Assembly: GCF_022352055.1 (NCBI RefSeq)
Contig: NZ_JAKRWM010000013.1
Span: forward strand, 122,564 to 186,563
Source: Cohnella mopanensis
Lineage (GTDB): Bacteria > Bacillota > Bacilli > Paenibacillales > Paenibacillaceae
Length of the DNA: 64,000 nucleotides
Reading direction: 5' to 3'
Every line of letters starts with the position of its first letter. Position 1 is the stretch's first letter. Made by a program: the position numbers and the translations under genes. Below are positions 7,766 through 14,902 of the stretch, piece after piece. The notes below the pieces were generated by a model that was not told the origin of the DNA, searched no databases, and saw only the letters and a list, made by a program, of their open reading frames with translations.

Positions 7766-8491
7766 ATGGGTTTTTTAAAAAAATTAGTGGGTGCACTGAG
7801 CAAGAAAAAGTATCGAAAGAACCCCAATGCCTCTGTTTTAACTGTAGAACAGTATGCTGCTTTGAATGTCGGAGCAATCAATGCAGAACAGACTATGTAC
7901 TTTTGTGATAGTTTGCATACTGGGTCTGACAAAAATGAGATGAGACGAAATCTTACTGATTACTACGACATTGTTGATAGAGATACTGCATTAATGACTT
8001 TGGAATGGCTGAGTAGCAGGGGGCATAGAATCTATTTTGAGGCCATCAAACAATTTGTTTCAGGTCTATCCACAGCCGTTGACGAGACGGTTTTGGAAGA
8101 AGATGAAAAGGTAAATACATACAATTATATGAAAAATCTAAACAACACAATCGAAGATCTGGTTAAAAATAAGCATATCAACAAAAGGGTAGACTTGAGC
8201 ACACAATCTATTGTTGGCTGGGATATGGGCCGACTGGTTTTGATTACACGTTGCTGTTATGAAATGGCATATCTCTCAGAAGAAGAAGCTTGGAATTATA
8301 TTCGTAAAGCCCATAGAGAATGTCAGAACGCCTATTTGGACTGGAAAGAGCTTGCTGATGGCTATATCATTGGGAGATGTATGTGGGGCGGATCCAATAT
8401 GATGCTGCACGGTATTATGGAAATTGCAAAAGAGTTGATTGAAGATGATGACAGTCCTTGGTTAAAATACCCGTTGCGACAAAATACATAA
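7766..8491 (+). CDS. DUF1266 domain-containing protein
   Basis: A 241-residue soluble, mostly helical protein. The C-terminal half shows the DUF1266 signature: GWDMGRLVLITRCCYEM, then YLSEEEAWNYIRKAHRECQ, then W-K-E-L-A-DGYIIGRCMWGG. Function is unknown; DUF1266 proteins often occur in arrays of immunity-like genes in Firmicutes. ACGAGGATGAGAAC precedes ATG 7766. The next gene starts 18 nt downstream and is probably co-transcribed. This gene opens the AT-richer small-protein region that runs to 14.55 kb. Confidence 0.75.
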   Translation: MGFLKKLVGALSKKKYRKNPNASVLTVEQYAALNVGAINAEQTMYFCDSLHTGSDKNEMRRNLTDYYDIVDRDTALMTLEWLSSRGHRIYFEAIKQFVSGLSTAVDETVLEEDEKVNTYNYMKNLNNTIEDLVKNKHINKRVDLSTQSIVGWDMGRLVLITRCCYEMAYLSEEEAWNYIRKAHRECQNAYLDWKELADGYIIGRCMWGGSNMMLHGIMEIAKELIEDDDSPWLKYPLRQNT

Positions 8492-8509
8492 AAAAGGGAG
8501 AAATTTACT

Positions 8510-8983
8510 ATGGATTTAAGATTATTGGCTATACCAGTGGTACTGGTGATTGTTGGAGTGATTGTGATGGTGTTTCTGAACAAAAAGGGGGGGCGTTCTG
8601 CCGGTGTGGCTCAGGATGTTATGAAGAACTATGTGCGTGAACAGCTTCCGAATATGCAAAGTGCTAATTTGGATGTCATTAATTTGCTTGAGGACACAAT
8701 AGACCCAAAGCATATTTGGGTAGTTGCTTACAACGACAGCGGAATGTTTTTTATCCCGTCTACATCGAATCCTTTCACGCGATCAATTAAGAGATATGAG
8801 GATGAGAGTATCGATTATGTACTTTTTTCAGCGATTACTAATAAGTTGGTAGCACAAGACAAGAAGAAAATCGAATTGCATATAGGAGATGTAGTAAAAT
8901 CTTTTAAGTATCAAAACAAAGATTGTTTTGGTGCCAATCAAGAACAAGAACTCTCTAAATTTATAAAATATTTAAGTAATTAG
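8510..8983 (+). CDS. Single-pass membrane protein of unknown function (157 aa)
   Basis: One N-terminal membrane helix (residues ~4-23, LLAIPVVLVIVGVIVMVFL) followed by a ~130-residue soluble domain. I do not recognise the domain. AAAGGGAG lies about 7 nt before ATG 8510. Close spacing to the DUF1266 gene suggests an operon. Confidence 0.6.
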   Translation: MDLRLLAIPVVLVIVGVIVMVFLNKKGGRSAGVAQDVMKNYVREQLPNMQSANLDVINLLEDTIDPKHIWVVAYNDSGMFFIPSTSNPFTRSIKRYEDESIDYVLFSAITNKLVAQDKKKIELHIGDVVKSFKYQNKDCFGANQEQELSKFIKYLSN

Positions 8984-9107
8984 AGTCTACTTAATATATG
9001 GATTGGGCATCCGAAAGCGCTAAACTTTGATTTGGTGGCACGCCTGTTGATTAACCGGAAGCTATCAGATCAAAAACGCAGAATAAGATCGCCAGGCTAT
9101 CCGCCGG

Positions 9108-9329
9108 ATGGACCCTTTACTGCTTGTGCAGAATTGCGTCGTGCTGCTCATCGGCAGAGACCCATCTGACTTTGAAGGTAGGATTCAATTCCTGCTTGAG
9201 AATGAAAATCGAGAGTATATCCCTGAAGATTGGGTTCCAAGTTCAACATACTGTTTAGTATCCGATGACAAGAGGGTCATAGGGGCAGTAAATATCAGAC
9301 ATAGCTTCCGAGAGGCGGCAATGTCGTAA
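9108..9329 (+). pseudogene. GNAT acetyltransferase remnant
   Basis: The open frame encodes a stretch around DWVPSSTYCLVSDD and KRVIGAVNIRH. This is the characteristic N-terminal strand pair of a GNAT acetyltransferase subfamily, but it stops a few residues later. The acetyl-CoA-binding R/QxxGxG/A motif and everything after it are missing. The N-terminal ~20 codons do not look like the family start. It is a truncated relic with no visible ribosome binding site. Confidence 0.55.
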
Positions 9330-9679
9330 AAAGATTTTGGATTGAAACCTAATAACTTTGAGATGCTTCAAGTCTTTAAGCTATAAACGTCTTTTATTTC
9401 AGCGAATGTAGCCACATCAAAAGGTTGTCCATTTTACGCAACCAACACATGTGGAGTGCTGTTCACTATTAGTTTGGAACGGAAAATAACGAGAAGTAAC
9501 GGTGTTTTGCTCTTCTTCCTCAGAGAAGGGCTTTTTCTATATTTTGGGAGGGGAAATATTATTACCATTTTAATCATTACGATTTCTGTATTAGCCTTGT
9601 GCGCATCCACAGACAGGATAAAGGTAAAAAATGGTTCACACCATTTAACGATCTGTTAAAATAAAACCAAAAGTCGGAG
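9330..9679. other. Gene-free interval containing a terminator
   Basis: No convincing gene. The only long plus frame here reads straight through the hairpin at 9509-9536 and is probably spurious. The minus strand between about 9460 and 9340 has a protein-like stretch interrupted by two stops, possibly another decayed gene; I cannot name it. Confidence 0.4.
9509..9536 (+). terminator. Rho-independent terminator
   Basis: GCTCTTCT pairs with AGAAGGGC (8 bp, one G.U) around a 7-nt loop, followed by TTTTT. It closes the decayed stretch before the next small gene. Confidence 0.6.
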
Positions 9680-9688
9680 ATGAAATGT

Positions 9689-10003
9689 TTGAAGAATACG
9701 ACGTATACCATTTGGATTGAAGCTGAAGAGTGGGCAGAAGGACAATGGAATATAAATGACGATAATACTGATGTAATCGTTACGTTTGAAGATGGTTCAA
9801 GATGGATTGCATCATTCTATACATACAGAAATATTCAATCGCTTGCGGAAAAGAATAGTCAAACTGGCGAATGTCTGAACGGTAAATATCTTTGGAGCAG
9901 TGATATGCTGCTTGTAGATGAGTGTAGTCGTAGGCGAATTGAAGAGGTAATTCAATATCTCATGGGTGAACAAGAGTTTGAACACATCTTTAGCCAATTA
10001 TGA
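9689..10003 (+). CDS. Small cytoplasmic protein, immunity-like, unrecognised family (104 aa)
   Basis: An acidic, Trp-rich protein (TIWIEAEEWAEGQW..., VTFEDGSRWIASFYTY) with no signal peptide or membrane segment. That composition is typical of polymorphic-toxin immunity proteins, though I cannot assign a family. TTG 9689 is the likely start because GGAG (9676-9679) is 9 nt upstream; the ATG at 9680 abuts that site. It is followed 32 nt later by the next small gene. Confidence 0.5.
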   Translation: MKNTTYTIWIEAEEWAEGQWNINDDNTDVIVTFEDGSRWIASFYTYRNIQSLAEKNSQTGECLNGKYLWSSDMLLVDECSRRRIEEVIQYLMGEQEFEHIFSQL

Positions 10004-10035
10004 AATGTACCGTGAAGTAGTGAGGGGAATCCCGT

Positions 10036-10599
10036 ATGGATAATGGAGTTTATGTATTTGACGAATATAAGAATCATAAATTAAGACTTTGGATTAACAT
10101 TCCTCCACTAATTACAATTGACGCTATCGATACATTTGTACATAAGATTAGCCCAAAAAATCCTATTTTACTTGACTACTCTTCGATTTCTATTGTAGTT
10201 GAATTGCGTAAAAACCTGAACGCTAGTAACTATGCATTGCTTGGAGCATTGTTTATTCCTGAAAATAATGACGTATTACAAGTAGAAGGACTTATCAGTA
10301 CAAACACAGGTGAGGTTTTATTGGATAATATTGCAATGCCCAATGATGAGGTTCTAAGTGGAATCCCTTTGGAGTACGCGCAAGTTGTCTCTAACGTGAC
10401 ACTAAGACATAAGTATTATATTGATTCATTACCAATAGGGAAACTCCTATTCAATGTAGGCGCTCACGCCAAAATAGGTTCCAGTCAAGCGATATTTGCC
10501 AATGTTACAAGACTGATCTACAGGTTATTAGTTGAGGATTTGGTAAGATTGGAGCGGGAAAAGCTCGATGCAATAATCGAGGAGCATTTACTCACATAA
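10036..10599 (+). CDS. Hypothetical cytoplasmic protein (187 aa)
   Basis: A soluble protein of mixed alpha/beta character, opening MDNGVYVFDEYKNHKLRLWI and ending in a long charged helix. No signal peptide and no motif I recognise. GTGAGGGGAAT precedes ATG 10036. It is the second of a tight row of small genes, and the next starts 13 nt downstream. Confidence 0.5.
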   Translation: MDNGVYVFDEYKNHKLRLWINIPPLITIDAIDTFVHKISPKNPILLDYSSISIVVELRKNLNASNYALLGALFIPENNDVLQVEGLISTNTGEVLLDNIAMPNDEVLSGIPLEYAQVVSNVTLRHKYYIDSLPIGKLLFNVGAHAKIGSSQAIFANVTRLIYRLLVEDLVRLEREKLDAIIEEHLLT

Positions 10600-10612
10600 A
10601 GAGGGGTAAACA

Positions 10613-10918
10613 ATGGAGAGAAGACATTGCAAAGCAGTTATCGAATGGGATAAAGACCCAAGCAAATTTCCAATGAATGAATGGCTACGTGACATTGTAG
10701 TCATATACGGAGAAATAATTGATAAGAAAATCTATGGTGATTCATGGACTGTCTTGGTTAGAATTACAGAACTCATTGATGAATCGTGGAATACCTATGC
10801 TGATGTAGCTTTTATTGTAGATGAAGCACCTTGGCACTTACTTGAAACAGGATATAGCTTTAAGTTATGGGCGGGAAGGGATATTGCTAAAGTGACTATT
10901 TTATTACAGTATAAATGA
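10613..10918 (+). CDS. Hypothetical small protein (101 aa)
   Basis: Encodes a beta-rich protein (VVIYGEII..., SWTVLVRITELI, ADVAFIVDEAPWHLLETG). The pattern resembles small immunity-type proteins with a nucleic-acid-binding-like barrel, but no family is assigned. AGAGGGG lies 7 nt before ATG 10613. Its stop codon overlaps an ATG of the next, frameshifted gene (ATGA), which suggests translational coupling. Confidence 0.5.
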   Translation: MERRHCKAVIEWDKDPSKFPMNEWLRDIVVIYGEIIDKKIYGDSWTVLVRITELIDESWNTYADVAFIVDEAPWHLLETGYSFKLWAGRDIAKVTILLQYK

Positions 10919-11377
10919 GCAATTTTATGGCGGTGAGAGAGATGGAACTATGGAAATATACAACAACGGATGATTACTTTGATTTGCTGGATTTTCATGA
11001 TGCTGTAGTAGAAAAAATAGAGGTAACCGAAAATCAAATAATTGTTGATATTGAATCAATCAACATTCTGCCACAGCATCCGCTTAACCCTTTTGATGTT
11101 GCAAAATACAGATAACTGCCGATTGGTTTTTTCACAACCAATATCAAGTAAAGCGACGTTATTTTTGGAAGGCAATACTCAACATCAAATAGAATGTACT
11201 GATTTCAGGGAGTTGGAAATTCTGAAATTTGACCGTAAGGAGCAATCCGAATATATAACATATGAATTGTTTGGTTCAGATAATGGGTTCTGCGAGTGGA
11301 AAGTAGAAGCTAAGAGATTTGACCTTTACTGGAATGATTTCGTGGCAGACGCTTGGTTTGTACATTGGAAAGGCTGA
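10915..11377 (+). pseudogene. Frameshifted immunity-like gene
   Basis: Frame 1 encodes a start with DYFDLLDFHDAVVEKIEV and continues to LPQHPLNPFDVAKY, then meets a stop at 11113. A second frame from about 11105 carries on sensibly (DNCRLVFSQPISSKATLFLEG) to a stop at 11377. Joining the frames near GCAAAATACAGATAAC gives one continuous protein of ~150 residues with an 'FHDA...' opening. That opening occurs in several small immunity-like families. The break is a single-base indel, real or a base-calling error. Confidence 0.6.
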
Positions 11378-11461
11378 CCGCTGAAGTAAACGGGCAGTAT
11401 AAGAGAGATGGAATCCAGTTGAATATTTACGAATATAGAATACATTGGAGAGGTGAAGTTT

Positions 11462-11815
11462 ATGTATGACTATATAAGTATCCATTCAAATGATTACACG
11501 AAAAAAGTGAAGTCGGGGCTTTTGGAGCAATACTTAACTAGTAATCTGGATTTTGAAAAAGTCAGGCATTTAACATTCTGCAAAGAACTTCATGGAGATC
11601 GAATCTGGCTAAGAGGCATTCCTGCCGATCTGGATGGTAACTATGCAATACATACACTAGATAGTGTTGAATAGGTAAACTTAATTGAAATCGATTTACC
11701 TAGTAGCATTAGCGGCATATTAGAACATGCCATTGCAATCATTGCTGTCGATATTGCTAAAGAGTTCTCGTGGATCATTGACGAGGATCACGGATTGAAC
11801 AAACGAGAACGTTAG
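11462..11815 (+). pseudogene. Small gene interrupted by an in-frame TAG
   Basis: ATG 11462 follows GGAGAGG by 8 nt and opens a frame that stops at TAG 11672-11674. The same frame then continues without interruption for 46 more codons (VNLIEIDLPSSISGILEHAI...) to TAG 11813-11815. The join is protein-like on both sides, so the original gene was probably 117 codons with one nonsense change. I do not recognise the family. Confidence 0.6.
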
Positions 11816-11824
11816 TCTAAAGAG

Positions 11825-11956
11825 GTGTTAACAATTAAAGATTATTCAAAGCTCGCAGAGAGGATAAATTTAATGTACGAATGCATTCGTGAAGAAGGGG
11901 GTATAGTCGATTTCGATTGGTGCACAGGACTAACGGGCATGACTAAAAATGATTAA
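11825..11956 (+). pseudogene. Short N-terminal-looking gene fragment (43 codons)
   Basis: An open frame from GTG 11825 to TAA 11956 encodes DYSKLAERINLMYECIREEG and DFDWCTGLTG. It looks like the start of a small acidic protein that ends abruptly. AAGAGG overlaps the proposed start, so the true initiation codon may have been lost. It is probably a relic. Confidence 0.35.
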
Positions 11957-11968
11957 AGTGGGGGTTGT

Positions 11969-12412
11969 GTGTTGGAGTATAAAGACTTGATGGAACAAAA
12001 GGATATATTTTTCTTTGGTCTAAAAGAGCCAGAAGTAAATTCATTAACAATGTACTTCAGCAAGAGTGAAAAAGGAGACCCTGAACCCCTTATTATTGGT
12101 GAAAAAAACTTTGGAGACTCTTACCCAATCAAAGTTGACGAGAATTCCCCATTAATACAAATTGACTTTCAGACTTACGTTGCTTATTCAATCCGAAATG
12201 AATCATATACATCCTGGGATGACTATGAGGAGTTCGAAGGAAAGATATTTAGAATCTATAAGAAATCAAGGTATCTTGATTTTATTTCTGTTGGAACTTT
12301 TGCGTCAGAAGATTTTCCAGGACCATTTATGCACTATGGCATTAGTTGTCTTGATCACATTATTGATATAGTCTCGGTCTCTAAACCTGTTGTAAGTGAA
12401 ATAAGGCGTTAA
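11969..12412 (+). CDS. Hypothetical cytoplasmic protein (147 aa), immunity-like
   Basis: An intact small acidic protein. The central segment AYSIRNESYTSWDDYEEFEGK and a late PGPFMHYGISCLDHIIDIVS look strongly conserved in character, but I cannot name the family. The start is GTG 11969 or TTG 12972-equivalent three bases on (TTG 11972); GGGGG (11960-11964) is the only ribosome-binding candidate. No signal peptide. Confidence 0.5.
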   Translation: MLEYKDLMEQKDIFFFGLKEPEVNSLTMYFSKSEKGDPEPLIIGEKNFGDSYPIKVDENSPLIQIDFQTYVAYSIRNESYTSWDDYEEFEGKIFRIYKKSRYLDFISVGTFASEDFPGPFMHYGISCLDHIIDIVSVSKPVVSEIRR

Positions 12413-12448
12413 TCGCAATGGTGTTGGACAAGTTAGGAAGGACTGATA

Positions 12449-12742
12449 ATGATGATTCCGACTGAATTGGATGGTGCAAAAGTAATTTAGCATACATCAA
12501 ATTCTATGGCAAACCAATATGGGATAGTAGGGATATTGAATGACAACAAAGAAATTATCGACCAACATCCCATTACTGCTATGGCAATTTGTCAGTACGA
12601 AGAAAGTAATAAGTTTTATCTTTTTTCTTGTGATATGAATTGGGAAGTCATTGGAGATTTTGATTTCGATACGATGGAAGATGCAGTAGTGAGTGCTAAA
12701 CTCAGCTATAACGTCAACGAAGACGAATGGATAACTATATAG
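12449..12742 (+). pseudogene. Small gene interrupted by an in-frame TAG near its start
   Basis: ATG 12449 follows an AAGGA site and opens MMIPTELDGAKVI, then TAG at 12488-12490. The same frame continues with HTSNSMANQYGIVGILNDN to a stop at 12742. The portion after the TAG also has an ATG at 12506, but no ribosome binding site is near it. The whole reads as one ~97-codon gene with a nonsense mutation. Family unknown. Confidence 0.6.
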
Positions 12743-12815
12743 ATGCAACTTAACTAACGGAGAACATAACTTCAATTAATGAATAGTCTGCATGACCATA
12801 AAAAGAGGTGTCGAT

Positions 12816-13133
12816 ATGCAATCAGAAATTTTTCTTGATCCCTGGCAATCATCAAAATCTATAAAATTTTTCAAGAATTACAGAAAGAAATGTGTGAAAG
12901 CCACGTGTTGTTTGGGGGAAATCTTGAGATAGTGGCAAGAAGAAGAGATAGGGATGAATATCTCTTTAAATACATAGATGAAGAGAAATATGTTCAGGTT
13001 CATTTAACATGGCGTGGATCAGTAGAACCAGATACCGTTTTGGCCAGTTACAAATATTTATGACTCCTTTAAGCAATGGAAAACTGAAATAATGATTCCA
13101 AACAATTCAAGATATGGATCAGAAGCGGAATAA
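12816..13133 (+). pseudogene. Small gene with two frameshifts
   Basis: AGAGG lies 7 nt before ATG 12816. The first frame encodes MQSEIFLDPWQSSKS. A second frame then continues with KIFQELQKEMCESHVLFGG and KYVQVHLTWRGS. A third frame after about 13044 gives FWPVTNIYDSFKQWKTEI and stops at 13133. The three pieces join into one plausible ~105-residue protein. Two indels (near 12864 and 13044) make this a clear pseudogene of an unnamed small-protein family. Confidence 0.6.
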
Positions 13134-13164
13134 GCATTTTTTAATCTGACAGCCCATTGCGTTA

Positions 13165-13524
13165 ATGAAGTACGTTAGCATTATGGATTGGAGGTCCCCA
13201 GTGAAAGATAGTGGTTTTGTGGAAATTCAGACAGATAACATCAATCCTAATATTTCAGGGTTTCATTGGCGTAGTCATGGTCGAGGTGTAAACATTTACT
13301 TCGTGGAAGGTCAATCTATAGTAATAATATACGGTGAGATGCCAGCAGTAAGGGAATATGACGTTCTTGTCTTTGGAGAGGCAGAACACCTCAACAAGCG
13401 TTACTTTCTTAGTGAGCAAAGGATAGAAAGTATTCCTTTAGATGAACGACTCAGGATTCAGAAAATGTTAGTCGATTGGTTGGGAAGTCAAGGGATGCGG
13501 CATGACGTAAGTGTAGGCGAGTGA
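13165..13524 (+). CDS. Hypothetical small protein (107-119 aa)
   Basis: A soluble protein with GFVEIQTDNINPNISGFHWR, then beta strands (IYFVEGQSIVIIYGE), ending in a helical tail. The frame opens at ATG 13165, but the strong GGAGGT at 13190-13195 favours GTG 13201 (107 residues) as the real start. No recognised domain. It stands between a pseudogene and the DUF2691 gene. Confidence 0.45.
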   Translation: MKYVSIMDWRSPVKDSGFVEIQTDNINPNISGFHWRSHGRGVNIYFVEGQSIVIIYGEMPAVREYDVLVFGEAEHLNKRYFLSEQRIESIPLDERLRIQKMLVDWLGSQGMRHDVSVGE

Positions 13525-13594
13525 CAAGAGATAGAATTAACGGTTACGATAGTTTAACGTTAACGGGCAGTAGACAACCGAAGCGAGGGTAAAA

Positions 13595-14062
13595 ATGAAA
13601 AGAGGGATCCAGTTAGAGATACCGAACGAATGGGGTAGCCATCTTGGGGAGGTACTGGTGCCTTTCAACATAAGTAATTTCGATTGGTACATTGGTGGAG
13701 AAGAAGCATATCAGGACACTGAGGGAGGAAAATTTGAACCTTTGTTCCAAGGTGAGATATATGGAATGAAGGGGCAAGACCTCAGCGAAATTCTTAAATC
13801 AAGCAGATATTATATAATTTTTGCAAATTTCAAGGCATATCCAAAAGGTGAAATCATTGAGGACGTACTCACCTATGAAGAATTCTTAAAAAGCCAATGC
13901 CAGTTGGTGCTGATCGTAATCGATTCCTCATATGTCACAGTTTATTGTAAGGACAACAACATGCTTGATGATTTATATCTGAATGCCATCAGAAAAGGCT
14001 TTGAAAAAGTTGAGTATATTACCGACGAAAATGATTTTAGAACAAGGCTATCTGTTTGGTAA
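13595..14062 (+). CDS. DUF2691 family protein (155 aa)
   Basis: Opens MKRGIQLEIPNEWGSHLGEVL, then FDWYIGGEEAY, which I recognise as the start of DUF2691, a Bacillus/Paenibacillus family of unknown function. The length fits the family. A GCGAGGG site lies about 7 nt before ATG 13595. It lies in the same orientation as the other small genes and shares their AT-rich codon use. Confidence 0.65.
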   Translation: MKRGIQLEIPNEWGSHLGEVLVPFNISNFDWYIGGEEAYQDTEGGKFEPLFQGEIYGMKGQDLSEILKSSRYYIIFANFKAYPKGEIIEDVLTYEEFLKSQCQLVLIVIDSSYVTVYCKDNNMLDDLYLNAIRKGFEKVEYITDENDFRTRLSVW

Positions 14063-14157
14063 GCATATACGTTCTGATGAATAAACGGAGAACGATAATT
14101 CTATCGTTGCGGCGGCCATTATTTCGCCAGTAGGAGCATGATAATGGAAAAAAGGAG

Positions 14158-14553
14158 ATGAAGATTATTTTCAGAGATGCACAGCATGCTTGGAATCCTA
14201 CACAAGAAGAAATAAAAGCATGGGCATACAGTGGGGAGAAGATCCCAGAGCAAGATTGGGAACTGGCTGTAAATAGTCTTGAAAATATACCGATGATTTG
14301 TTCGTTAATTGATGACGAAAAATGCAATCGTACTTTATTTTTTCTTGGTAGCCTCTATGTTTTTACAGGAGATCTTGTTAGATCTGGGGTGGCTGAAGAA
14401 ATTGGAAGGCTGTCTGAGTTATTAAATATAGTGAAAATGAAAGCAAAATCGGAAAAACTCAACGATTGGATCAAACGTTCAAAATACCTTATACAACATC
14501 CAAACACATATGATTATGACTATTGGGGGCTTGGTTCCAAGTACGTTTATTAG
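14158..14553 (+). CDS. Hypothetical helical protein (131 aa)
   Basis: A mostly helical soluble protein: HAWNPTQEEIKAWAYSGE, then EQDWELAVNSLENIPMI, then two further helices. The layout recalls small immunity proteins, but no family is assigned. AAAGGAG directly abuts ATG 14158, and a five-codon frame (ATG 14143) ends in an overlapping ATGA at the start, so initiation may be by coupling or a little further in. It is the last gene of the small-protein array. Confidence 0.45.
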   Translation: MKIIFRDAQHAWNPTQEEIKAWAYSGEKIPEQDWELAVNSLENIPMICSLIDDEKCNRTLFFLGSLYVFTGDLVRSGVAEEIGRLSELLNIVKMKAKSEKLNDWIKRSKYLIQHPNTYDYDYWGLGSKYVY

Positions 14554-14617
14554 GCTATCGAGGAACACTAGATCAAAAAGTCGCCTTTTAAGGGCGGGTT
14601 ATACTTTTGTCAAGAAT

Positions 14618-14803
14618 TCAAATGTACTCTTTAACAATTGATATGACTGGATTTACCATTTGGATACCCGTATCAATCCGTTCTTTCAAACGAGATGCGA
14701 TGAGGAAATTAATATTTGAGCCTTCTGTAGATCGTGCGAATGCACGCTCTTTTCTATTAATTTTTGTATTCGCGACACCGCTTGCCGCGAACGACAAAAG
14801 CAA
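14618..14803 (-). pseudogene. Possible 3' remnant of a minus-strand gene
   Basis: A minus-strand frame encodes INRKERAFARSTEGSNINFL and ends VISIVKEYI. It is followed on the same strand by a small hairpin (CGCC...GGCG, 14581-14595) and a T tract. The coding-like tail plus terminator suggests the end of a decayed gene; I do not know the family. The plus-strand frame over the same bases looks like a shadow. Confidence 0.3.
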
Positions 14804-14810
14804 GATGTAC

Positions 14811-14839
14811 TATACAGTATTAACGAACATTCCTATAAT
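14811..14839 (+). promoter_or_regulatory. Promoter of the YesN/YesM sugar-sensing operon
   Basis: A -35 TATACA (14811-14816) and a -10 TATAAT (14834-14839) are spaced by 17 bp. They lie about 60 bp upstream of the response regulator start at 14903. Confidence 0.55.
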
Positions 14840-14902
14840 AAAAGTCTGAAAGCTAAAGCCATGTTAACGTCGAAATCGGACTTAAGTCAGACGGAGGGCA
14901 AC

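Noticed and set aside
9456..9659. 67-residue plus-strand ORF
   Set aside because: It runs through a rho-independent hairpin with its T tract and has no ribosome binding site; probably chance.
14607..14849. 80-residue plus-strand ORF before the YesN gene
   Set aside because: It overlaps the operon promoter and lacks a ribosome binding site; the minus-strand frame there looks more protein-like.
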